Under the pieces are notes generated by a model that saw nothing but the letters and a program-made list of their open reading frames with translations, searched no databases and was not told where the DNA came from. Shown in pieces: positions 1-5,136 of a DNA stretch of 8,001 nt; the first letter of the stretch is position 1, and each line of letters begins with the position of its first letter. A program made the position numbers and the translations under genes. Origin of the DNA: an uncultured Clostridia bacterium (GTDB taxonomy: Bacteria > Bacillota > Clostridia > Christensenellales > Borkfalkiaceae); NCBI GenBank assembly GCA_944376035.1, contig CALWBJ010000120.1:1-8001 (forward strand). The letters run 5' to 3'.

Positions 1-572
1 ATTATAAGCGATGCTATAACGTCGAAAATCGGCATATCGAAAATCATCGTCGCGCCGATACCTATAAGGGAACCTACCGATGAGAGTGCGTCCGAGCGGT
101 GGTGCCATGCGTCTGCTTTTAAAGAGAGAGAGCGGATTTTTTTTGCGTAAAAGTATGTATACCAGAACATACCTTCTTTGACCGCTATCGATATGATAGC
201 CGCAATCAGCGCAAGCATGGTGGGTTGCTGTATGGAAGCGTAACTGCCGTCTATAAGTTTTACAGTTCCGTCATAGCCTATGAGTCCGCCGGTAAAGAAA
301 AGAAGTACAGACAATATTATCGCGGCAATACATTCAAGCCGTTCGTGTCCGTAAGGGTTCTTGCTGTCTAGCGGTTTACTTGCTATTACTACGCCTACCA
401 TTACTACGACCGTGCTTATAACGTCCGACGCCGAGTGTACCGCGTCGGAAATCATTGCCGAAGAGTTGCCTATAAAACCTGCGGCGAGTTTGAAACCCGT
501 AAGAATTATATTTACTATTATTGTAATAACAGAAACTTTGAGAGCGATTTTTTTAATGTCCGCGTCTTTCAT
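1..572 (-). CDS. Cation diffusion facilitator (CDF) metal exporter, C-terminus beyond window
   Basis: This is a membrane antiporter of the CDF family, which exports divalent metals such as zinc from the cytoplasm in exchange for protons. The first 190 codons are present and the reading frame is open to the left edge, so the last helix and the cytoplasmic metal-binding domain are missing. Visible family marks are SDAVHSASD at residues 42-50 (helix 2), NPYGHERLE at 72-80 and KADAWHHRSDALSS at 152-165 (helix 5). The expected metal ligands are H46/D50 and H157/D161, an HxxxD plus HxxxD arrangement usually linked to zinc-type CDFs; the substrate is inferred. Hydrophobic segments lie near 13-34, 40-64, 82-100, 118-142 and 162-180. 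The start is ATG at 572, preceded by AGAAGG about 6 bases upstream. It is divergent from dtd and has its own consensus promoter and structured leader. Confidence 0.93.
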   Translation of the reverse strand, partial: MKDADIKKIALKVSVITIIVNIILTGFKLAAGFIGNSSAMISDAVHSASDVISTVVVMVGVVIASKPLDSKNPYGHERLECIAAIILSVLLFFTGGLIGYDGTVKLIDGSYASIQQPTMLALIAAIISIAVKEGMFWYTYFYAKKIRSLSLKADAWHHRSDALSSVGSLIGIGATMIFDMPIFDVIASLI

Positions 573-656
573 AAATTACCTTCTGAACAGAATTTGTGCC
601 GATTATTTTATGCGCTTAAACGGTTGGGCGCGAAAATTACGGCACATAAAGTTTTA
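573..656 (-). promoter_or_regulatory. Structured 5' leader of the CDF exporter mRNA (candidate cis-regulatory RNA)
   Basis: With the start of transcription predicted near 656, the leader is about 84 bases. It can fold into one long hairpin. TGTGCCG at 646-640 pairs perfectly with CGGCACA at 601-595. After a small internal loop, four U-A pairs form (636-633 with 609-606), then GCGC at 631-628 pairs with GCGC at 615-612 around a 12-base loop. A second short inverted repeat, TTCTGTTCAGAA (593-582), overlaps the AGAAGG ribosome site and could hide it. I do not recognise the NiCo (czcD) or yybP-ykoY riboswitch consensus here, so the role is inferred from position and folding only. Confidence 0.4.
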
Positions 657-662
657 CCATAC

Positions 663-691
663 ATTATATGCCGCGGGGATTGACTTGTCAA
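663..691 (-). promoter_or_regulatory. Consensus sigma-A type promoter for the CDF exporter
   Basis: Read on the minus strand, TTGACA (691-686) and TATAAT (668-663) are separated by exactly 17 bases. Both hexamers match the consensus in full. The predicted transcript start is near 656, giving the leader upstream of the ATG at 572. Its -35 box directly touches the -35 box of the dtd promoter on the other strand. Confidence 0.85.
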
Positions 692-708
692 CAGATTGAG
701 TATATAAT
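680..708 (+). promoter_or_regulatory. Sigma-A type promoter for dtd and the small membrane gene
   Basis: TTGACT (680-685), a 17-base spacer and TATAAT (703-708) form an almost perfect promoter. The predicted transcript start is near 715, about 41 bases before the dtd ATG. The -35 boxes of this promoter and the opposing exporter promoter together create the inverted repeat TTGACTTGTCAA (680-691). Confidence 0.85.
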
Positions 709-755
709 TATTTTAATAAAAATAACTTAAAATAAAGGAAAAAATTATAAAATAA

Positions 756-1199
756 ATGAAAGCGGTAATTCAGAGAGTTTTAAATTCCGTTCTTACGGTG
801 GACGGCAAGACTGTTTCGGAAACGGGCAAGGGATATGTTATTTATCTGGGCGTGGGTAAGGGCGACACTGTAAAAGACGCCGATTACTTTATAAAAAAAA
901 TTCCGACGCTCAGGATATTTTCCGACGATGCGGGAAAGATAAATTTATCCGTAAAGGACGTTGGCGGGGAGATTCTTTTGGTTTCTCAGTTTACTTTATA
1001 TGCGGACGCCTCGCACGGGAATCGACCGGACTTTATGAAAGCCGAACTTCCCGAGCCTGCTAAAAGTCTTTATGAATACGTGGGTAAAGGACTTGAAAAT
1101 CAAGGGTTAAAAGTTAAATACGGCGTGTTCGGGGCGGATATGAAGATAAATCAGACAAACGACGGGCCGTTTACGCTTATTATGGAGAGTTTGAAATGA
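756..1199 (+). CDS. dtd: D-aminoacyl-tRNA deacylase
   Basis: DTD hydrolyses the ester bond of D-amino acids (and glycine) wrongly attached to tRNA, acting as a cytoplasmic proofreading enzyme. The 147-residue length is normal for the bacterial family. Diagnostic features are the N-terminal MKAVIQRV strand, the SQFTLYAD motif at about residues 77-84 carrying the family's catalytic-region Ser/Thr, and the C-terminal NDGPFTL (about 136-142), the Gly-cisPro motif that excludes L-amino acids. The ATG at 756 is fixed by an in-frame TAA immediately before it. The best ribosome site, AAAGGA at 734-739, lies 16 bases upstream, which is farther than usual, in a very A-rich leader. The stop overlaps the next start as ATGA, so the two genes are probably translated together. 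In many Firmicutes dtd follows relA; here it does not. Confidence 0.97.
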   Translation: MKAVIQRVLNSVLTVDGKTVSETGKGYVIYLGVGKGDTVKDADYFIKKIPTLRIFSDDAGKINLSVKDVGGEILLVSQFTLYADASHGNRPDFMKAELPEPAKSLYEYVGKGLENQGLKVKYGVFGADMKINQTNDGPFTLIMESLK

Positions 1200-1435
1200 A
1201 AAACCTATTTTCTATTATAGCCGTACTTTTGGGTTGCGCGATAATTTTCGCGGCTACGGCATTTATTTGCTCATTATTTTTAGACGGCATATTTATTATT
1301 ATATTATACTTAATATACGCTATCTGCTTTGTTTCGGTGATAGTTCTTGCGGTGGCGGGATTTATAAAATCCGCAAAAAAGAATAATTCCGATACGGAAG
1401 ATACTCAAAAGGAAAAAGAAAGAGAAAATAAGTAA
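1196..1435 (+). CDS. Small two-helix membrane protein, unknown function
   Basis: This 79-residue protein overlaps the end of dtd by four bases (ATGA) and has a good ribosome site, GGAGAG at 1184-1189, six bases before its ATG. That supports a real gene co-transcribed and translationally coupled with dtd. Two hydrophobic segments are visible, about residues 5-28 and 32-58, joined by a very short turn, followed by a polar tail of about 20 residues rich in Lys, Glu and Asp. The likely topology is a helical hairpin in the cytoplasmic membrane with the charged tail inside. I do not recognise a family and assign no function; linkage to dtd may only reflect shared transcription. Confidence 0.75.
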   Translation: MKNLFSIIAVLLGCAIIFAATAFICSLFLDGIFIIILYLIYAICFVSVIVLAVAGFIKSAKKNNSDTEDTQKEKERENK

Positions 1436-1459
1436 AAAATCATAAACTCGAATTAAAAA

Positions 1460-1508
1460 CTGTCAATGCCGACAAAAATGCGGATAACCCGAAATAGCAT
1501 TTAGACAG
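1460..1508. repeat. Imperfect inverted repeat between the dtd unit and the lipoprotein gene
   Basis: CTGTC-AATGC (1460-1469) pairs with GCATT-TA-GACAG (1497-1508), giving ten base pairs interrupted by a two-base bulge around a 27-base loop. There is no T-run after it on the plus strand, so it is not a convincing terminator for dtd. On the minus strand the stem is followed directly by TTTTTAATT, but no minus-strand gene lies upstream. Its role is unknown. Confidence 0.3.
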
Positions 1509-1552
1509 CAATAAAGAATAAAACTTAATAAAAAATTTCTGATGTTTTTATT

Positions 1553-1582
1553 TGTAAAGAAATATTTTTTATTTATTATAAT
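1553..1582 (+). promoter_or_regulatory. Probable promoter of the repeat-rich lipoprotein gene
   Basis: A perfect -10 box TATAAT lies at 1577-1582 in a very AT-rich stretch, about 30 bases before the start codon. The -35 is poor: TGTAAA at 1553-1558 gives an 18-base spacer. The start of transcription would be near 1589, just before the ribosome site AGGAGG (1599-1604), so the leader would be short. Confidence 0.5.
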
Positions 1583-1612
1583 TTAAAAATATTGTTATAG
1601 GAGGAAGAGTTT

Positions 1613-3082
1613 ATGACTAAACTTAAAAATTTAGTTGCGGTCTTGATTTCGGTTTGCGTTTTTCTTACTGTTTCCGCATGCGGAGGAAATGATGGAAACC
1701 AAACGGGAGGTACGGGCAGCACGGATACGGGTGAAAAATGGACTATTCAGCATGTTTACGACAAGGCGGTAGATTTGGGATTTGAAGGCTCTCTCGACGA
1801 CCTTATAGCGTTGTTTAAAGGGGACAAGGGCGACCAAGGCCAACAAGGCGAACAAGGTATTCAGGGAGAAAAAGGCGACAAGGGAGACAAGGGAGACGTG
1901 GGCGAGAACGGCGTAGGTATTAAAGATATAACGGTAAATGAAGATAAAAGACTTATTATAACGCTTACAAACGACAGAGTTATAGATTGCGGTTCGATGG
2001 CGAAAGATGAGTCCGACTATGAAAATCTGCAGTGCCTTGATTTTTATCCCTTAGACGACGGCACTTACGGTGTGAGCGCGGGTAGGGCTGTATATTTGAG
2101 TAATATTGAGATACCCGAAACATATTGCGGAAAACCTGTAAGTAAAATACTTGACAATGGTTTTTCCGGTTTGGAATATCTGAAAAAAATATCTGTTCCC
2201 GACAGCGTCAAGGATATTGGAGAGTTTGCATTTTCCTCATGTAAGTTTCTTAATACGGTAGTTATAAGCAAAAACAGCGCTTTGCAAAATATAGGCCGTG
2301 CGGCATTTCACGGATGCGAGTCGCTTTTATCTTTTACTTTGACTGATGATGTGGTAAGTATAGGGGAAGACGCTTTCTGGGGATGCAAAATTGCGGAAGT
2401 GTATAATTATTCTTCATTAAATATAATAAAGGGTGAAACCGAAAACGGGTGCATTGGATTAAACGCTTTTGATATATATACTTCCGACCAGCCGAGTAAA
2501 ATTTGTATTTCGGGAGATTTTGCTTTTTATGACGGGGAAGTCAATTACCTTATTGATTACAGAGGAACGAATGTCAACATAACTCTTCCCGATGATTTTA
2601 AGGGCGAAGAATATGAAATATACAAACGTGCGTTTGAAAATAAAGGACTTATAAAATCAGTTTCGACAGGCGAAAACTCTAAGATATCCGCGATAGGAGC
2701 AATAGCGTTTAAAGGTTGTTCGGAGTTAAAAGAATTTATTTTACCAGAAAGCGTTTTAAAAATAAACGAACAGGCTTTTTATAACTGTGGATTACTTACT
2801 GATTTTACAGTACCTTACAGCGGAAAACTTACATTTATAGGTGAAGGCGCATTTATGAATTGCCATGGACTTAAAGAATTTATTATACCGACAGTCGTAG
2901 CAACAATAGAAAGGAGTGCGTTTTTCGGAACTGATAAATTAACTATTTACGCTTCTGCGGCTGAAAAACCTGCCGGTTGGAATGTGATTGGAATAATTCA
3001 GGCGCGCAAGTTATTTGGGGTTATAACGGCGAATAAATATATTTTGCAGAAATTTTTAGTATCGAAAAGAAAAACTTTATAA
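1613..3082 (+). CDS. Lipoprotein with collagen-like triplets and LRR_5 (BspA-type) repeats; C-terminus frameshifted
   Basis: This is a predicted surface-anchored protein of 489 residues as read. Residues 1-22 form a lipoprotein signal peptide with lipobox VSAC, cysteine at 23. A Gly/Thr/Ser-rich linker (24-42) precedes a short helical segment, 43-69, of a kind often found before collagen-like stretches. About 11 Gly-X-Y triplets, rich in Asp, Lys and Gln and without proline, run from 70 to about 102. A short beta segment (103-131) follows, then several LRR_5-type repeats from about 160 to 450 with the usual I..AF..C..L..I.(I/L)P pattern. Such LRR_5 proteins are commonly surface or adhesion factors; that role is inferred. 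The start has an ideal AGGAGG eight bases upstream. After residue 457 the expected family ending is found one frame over, so the last 32 residues as read are probably artefactual. It appears monocistronic and is followed at once by a terminator. Confidence 0.9.
   Translation: MTKLKNLVAVLISVCVFLTVSACGGNDGNQTGGTGSTDTGEKWTIQHVYDKAVDLGFEGSLDDLIALFKGDKGDQGQQGEQGIQGEKGDKGDKGDVGENGVGIKDITVNEDKRLIITLTNDRVIDCGSMAKDESDYENLQCLDFYPLDDGTYGVSAGRAVYLSNIEIPETYCGKPVSKILDNGFSGLEYLKKISVPDSVKDIGEFAFSSCKFLNTVVISKNSALQNIGRAAFHGCESLLSFTLTDDVVSIGEDAFWGCKIAEVYNYSSLNIIKGETENGCIGLNAFDIYTSDQPSKICISGDFAFYDGEVNYLIDYRGTNVNITLPDDFKGEEYEIYKRAFENKGLIKSVSTGENSKISAIGAIAFKGCSELKEFILPESVLKINEQAFYNCGLLTDFTVPYSGKLTFIGEGAFMNCHGLKEFIIPTVVATIERSAFFGTDKLTIYASAAEKPAGWNVIGIIQARKLFGVITANKYILQKFLVSKRKTL
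2986..3036 (+). other. Displaced original C-terminus of the LRR_5 lipoprotein
   Basis: Read in the frame beginning at 2986, the DNA encodes DWNNSGAQVIWGYNGE and then TAA at 3034-3036. This is the typical closing segment of clostridial LRR_5 proteins (KPxGW..DWN....WGY.G). In the main frame KPAGWN ends at 2983. The two TTGGAAT copies (2977-2983 and 2988-2994) are 11 bases apart; 12 would restore the frame, consistent with loss of one base at about 2984-2985. The restored protein would be about 474 residues. Confidence 0.85.
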
Positions 3083-3088
3083 AACGAC

Positions 3089-3130
3089 CGCGGCGAACGC
3101 TTTAAGCGTTCGCCGCGTGTTCTTTATTTA
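3089..3130. terminator. Strong, probably bidirectional intrinsic terminator
   Basis: A perfect 13-base-pair GC-rich stem (3089-3101 with 3105-3117, loop TTA) is followed on the plus strand by the T-rich run TGTTCTTTATTT. It ends the lipoprotein transcript. On the minus strand the same stem is followed by GGTCGTTTTATAAAG, so it can also stop the convergent transcript from the 3254-3652 gene, which has no other terminator before it. Confidence 0.9.
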
Positions 3131-3253
3131 TAACTTTTTACTTTTAACTTATTTCTTATTAAAATAATATTGTTAATTATTATTGATATAGTCTGTATTT
3201 ATGCCGCAATATAAACGGATAAAGCGATAAATAATTTAATCTGTTTTTGCGTT

Positions 3254-3652
3254 TTACATCAATAAAATTGCGAGTATTACTCCGAGCGCTACAAAAGAAA
3301 GTATGGATATTATGAGCGCGGCTGTGTTTGCTCCTTTATCTTCATTGTGCTTTATAGAAATGCTCGTGGCAATAATATTACATATCTGCGCGACTAATCC
3401 CTGCAAAAATGTTACAAGCGCTGCGAACGCGCACATAACCACTCCGAACCATAGAAATATCCATACTATAAAGCCTTTATCGCTCATTATCTGTCCGTTG
3501 TTTGTTACAAGATAATATATAAAATAAATAAATAGGGCAGACAGTGCAATAAGAAAAATATGTAATATGGAGTAAAAAACTCTTTTCGGTCCTTTTGCCG
3601 TAAAGACATTTGCAATATGACCTATGGTCTGAGATATAATTTTCGGATTCAT
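3254..3652 (-). CDS. Small three- or four-helix membrane protein, unknown function
   Basis: This 132-residue protein has a canonical ribosome site (AAAGGAG, 3666-3660) seven bases before its ATG, which makes it a convincing gene. Residues 1-25 are a polar or amphipathic segment. Hydrophobic stretches follow at about 26-50 and 61-98, the second long enough for one or two passes, and at about 110-131. A short polar loop, KHNEDKGAN, lies at 101-109 before the last helix. There are no recognisable catalytic or binding motifs and I do not assign it to a family. It stands alone on the minus strand, convergent with the lipoprotein gene and separated from the next minus-strand gene by a terminator. 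A leader hairpin lies 57-83 bases before the start. It could be a small-molecule channel, an envelope-stress protein or a partner subunit; the sequence does not say. Confidence 0.75.
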   Translation of the reverse strand: MNPKIISQTIGHIANVFTAKGPKRVFYSILHIFLIALSALFIYFIYYLVTNNGQIMSDKGFIVWIFLWFGVVMCAFAALVTFLQGLVAQICNIIATSISIKHNEDKGANTAALIISILSFVALGVILAILLM

Positions 3653-3708
3653 AAAACCACTCCTTTAAACTTTTTTCCTTAAAACATTTAAAAACCTTTA
3701 TTTGTTAT

Positions 3709-3735
3709 AAGGCTTAAAATATTGTTAAGCGCCTT
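3709..3735 (-). promoter_or_regulatory. Hairpin in the leader of the 3254-3652 membrane gene
   Basis: On the minus strand AAGGCGCTTAA (3735-3725) pairs with TTAAGCCTT (3717-3709), giving nine pairs with a two-base bulge and a seven-base loop. It lies upstream of the ribosome site and is not followed by a T-run, so it is not a terminator. It may be a leader structure or a protein-binding inverted repeat. I found no clear promoter in the rest of the 3653-3878 gap. Confidence 0.3.
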
Positions 3736-3867
3736 AATAGATATTTATTTCATTTACGCCATATTTAACAAAAAATTGCAAATAAGAAAAGATAAAGTGT
3801 ATTAAAATATTTCAATTTATAATTTCGCTCAGATAAAAATGAGTATGTTATGATAAAACAGGCATGA

Positions 3868-3929
3868 TTAAAATAAAAACACCCCGCAGGCGATAGTAAA
3901 GAATAATTTACCGACGTCGGACGGGGTGT
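3868..3929 (-). terminator. Hairpin terminator after the TSCPD gene
   Basis: ACACCCCG (minus strand 3929-3922) pairs with CGGGGTGT (3886-3879), and the stem runs into TGTTTTTATTTTAATC, a clear U-tract. Inside the stem, shorter pairings (CGA with TCG, and GTAAA 3896-3900 with TTTAC 3907-3911) make one long imperfect hairpin of about 51 bases. It lies six bases past the stop of the 3936-4202 gene and closes that transcription unit. Confidence 0.8.
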
Positions 3930-3935
3930 GAGAAT

Positions 3936-4202
3936 TTATTTTTTTTCGGAATTTTCTTTTCGCCTTTTATAATCTTCAAGGGCAAGGGCGAGTTGGTCGC
4001 CGCAAGAAGTGTTACTGCGGCATTTGATGCCTTTTAACGTGGCTATCACTTCGTCTATCGGTTTGCCGTCCACAAGCCTTGCTACCGCTTGCAGATTGCC
4101 GCTGCATCCGCCGATGAATTTAACGTTTTTTATTCTGTTGTCCTCGGTTACGTCGTATATTATCTGTCTTGAACAGGTTCCTCTTGTCAAATAAGTCTGC
4201 AT
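3936..4202 (-). CDS. Stand-alone TSCPD-domain protein (TIGR03905-like)
   Basis: This is an 88-residue Cys-containing protein made almost entirely of a TSCPD domain, the small domain also found at the C-terminus of some vitamin B12-dependent ribonucleotide reductases. The function of the stand-alone form is not known. Visible family features are the TRGTCS start (C10), FIGGCSGNLQAVARLVDG at 29-46 (C33), LKGIKC at 56-61 (C61) and NTSCGDQLALAL at 64-75 (C67). The four cysteines are suited to metal binding, which is an inference. The name-giving TSCPD reads TSCGD here, a Pro-to-Gly change. A stop codon two codons before the ATG fixes the start. The nearest ribosome site, AGGAG at 4221-4217, is 14 bases upstream, farther than usual. 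It follows the DUF4364 gene by 107 bases with no terminator between, so the two are probably co-transcribed. Confidence 0.9.
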   Translation of the reverse strand: MQTYLTRGTCSRQIIYDVTEDNRIKNVKFIGGCSGNLQAVARLVDGKPIDEVIATLKGIKCRSNTSCGDQLALALEDYKRRKENSEKK

Positions 4203-4245
4203 TTTTAGTTATGTTGCTCCTGAAATTTATAATAATATGTATTTT

Positions 4246-4275
4246 TGCGCCGGATGAAAGTTTTATCCGACCGCA
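4246..4275. repeat. Inverted repeat between the DUF4364 and TSCPD genes
   Basis: TGCG-C-CGGAT (4246-4255) pairs with ATCCG-AC-CGCA (4265-4275) around a nine-base loop. In the minus-strand transcript the stem is followed by AAAAATAC rather than U residues, so it should not terminate. It may be an mRNA-stabilising or processing hairpin within the two-gene transcript. Confidence 0.35.
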
Positions 4276-4309
4276 AGTTTAAATTAAATTTTAATTCGTT
4301 TAATGTTTT

Positions 4310-4834
4310 TTAGTCCACAAGGTTTTCGTAAACGTTTCTGTAAACGTCGGCTGTTTTTTCTCCCCATTTTTTATAAACGTCTTTTGCAATCTGACGGTTG
4401 GGGACAACGAGTTTAAGTTCCAGAACGGGCTGGACGGGTTCGATTATTTTCAGATATACGGTATAAGTTCCGTCTTTATTCATGAAATAATCTGCTACGC
4501 ATTCCTGTTTTCTTCTGTATTTGGCGCGGTTGTTTTTTATGAAAAGCGAAATTTCTTCGCGCGTTGACGCGGGAATTTTTATAAAGAAATTTGCAAGACA
4601 TATCCGACCGTCGGGGGTGATTGTGTAAAGCGGTTCGCCGGAAGAACTTATATTGTATATCCAGCCGCAGTCTAAAAGTTGGCGGAGTATCGGCTGACAG
4701 TCCATATACGCGAGCCAGTTATTGGACGAACAACACATATCCAAAATGGTGTTTTCGGAAAGAGGAACTTCCATCTTATCAAAGACGAACAGAATTATTA
4801 ACTTGTTTAACGAAGAATCGCCTTTGACTTGCAT
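4310..4834 (-). CDS. DUF4364 family protein (winged-helix-like), clostridial
   Basis: This 174-residue protein matches the DUF4364 pattern known from Clostridia: an N-terminal LNKLIILFVFDKMEVPLSE helix-turn region, then WLAYMDCQPILRQLLDCGWI and a wing-like strand pair ending YTITPDGRICLANF, followed by a C-terminal alpha/beta part with KLVVPNRQIAKDVYKKWGEKT. The N-terminal half resembles winged-helix DNA-binding folds, so a regulatory role is plausible but unproven. Start choice: the ATG at 4834 fits the family's usual N-terminus, about ten residues before KL.IL, but has only a weak GGGG site. A TTG at 4894 adds 20 basic residues and has GGAAAGG eight bases upstream, so it cannot be excluded. 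It is the first gene of a probable unit with the TSCPD gene and is divergent from the unknown 5137 gene. Confidence 0.85.
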   Translation of the reverse strand: MQVKGDSSLNKLIILFVFDKMEVPLSENTILDMCCSSNNWLAYMDCQPILRQLLDCGWIYNISSSGEPLYTITPDGRICLANFFIKIPASTREEISLFIKNNRAKYRRKQECVADYFMNKDGTYTVYLKIIEPVQPVLELKLVVPNRQIAKDVYKKWGEKTADVYRNVYENLVD

Positions 4835-4911
4835 AAGTACCCCGTTTTTTCTTTTGATGTAAAATTTTATGAGTTTATCCGCCGCAGCCCGCAAACAGTC
4901 TGCCTTTCCGA

Positions 4912-4950
4912 CTTATTATGAATTTAACGCACATAAATGAATTCAATAAG
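4912..4950 (-). promoter_or_regulatory. Possible leader hairpin upstream of the DUF4364 gene
   Basis: CTTATT (4950-4945) and AATT (4943-4940) pair with AATT (4924-4921) and AATAAG (4917-4912), giving about ten A/T-rich pairs with an uneven internal loop. It lies in the roughly 100-base leader between the predicted transcript start near 4998 and the TTG at 4894. The structure is weak and no function is claimed. Confidence 0.25.
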
Positions 4951-5004
4951 CATGTAATCGAAAAGTGTAAGTTCAAAGTCATTATCGGATATTATGGCAC
5001 ACCT

Positions 5005-5032
5005 ATTATATCACATATTTGAAATTTGTAAA
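5005..5032 (-). promoter_or_regulatory. Promoter of the DUF4364-TSCPD unit
   Basis: On the minus strand TTTACA (5032-5027), a 16-base spacer and a perfect TATAAT (5010-5005) form a good sigma-A type promoter. Transcription would start near 4998, leaving a leader of about 100 bases to the TTG at 4894 or about 160 bases to the ATG at 4834. Confidence 0.65.
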
Positions 5033-5072
5033 CAAGTTTATATAAAAAAATAAAAAATTATAATAAAAAAAG

Positions 5073-5102
5073 TTTATATTATTGAAAAAAATGTGCTATA
5101 AT
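5073..5102 (+). promoter_or_regulatory. Extended -10 promoter of the unknown 5137 gene
   Basis: TGC followed by TATAAT (5094-5102) is an extended -10 element. A weak -35, TTTATA (5073-5078), gives an 18-base spacer. Transcription should begin near 5109. That is past the upstream in-frame TTG at 5107, which therefore cannot be the start of translation. Confidence 0.7.
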
Positions 5103-5123
5103 TATCTTGAATTATTATGTAAC

Positions 5124-5128
5124 GGAGG
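5124..5128 (+). promoter_or_regulatory. Ribosome binding site that decides the TTG start at 5137
   Basis: GGAGG is eight bases before TTG 5137, the ideal distance. The alternative TTG at 5107 has no such site and lies upstream of the predicted transcript start. Confidence 0.8.
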
Positions 5129-5136
5129 AAACGGTC

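Noticed and set aside
573..656. Known NiCo (czcD) or manganese riboswitch upstream of the CDF gene
   Set aside because: The leader is short and I cannot find the conserved elements of either class; only an unnamed structured leader is claimed.
361..699. Plus-strand open frames over 361-699 and 435-683
   Set aside because: They lie antisense to the clear CDF exporter and its promoter region, and have no ribosome site or protein-like composition.
3879..3929. Attachment site or integron-like recombination site, because of the long imperfect hairpin with the inner palindrome CCGACGTCGG
   Set aside because: No recombinase, duplicated copy or cassette is present, and position plus U-tract fit a terminator.
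4246..4275. Terminator between the DUF4364 and TSCPD genes
   Set aside because: On the transcribed minus strand the stem is followed by A residues, not U residues.
5107..5136. Earlier TTG start (5107) for the unknown protein
   Set aside because: The extended -10 TATAAT at 5097-5102 puts the transcript start at about 5109, and the GGAGG site serves TTG 5137.
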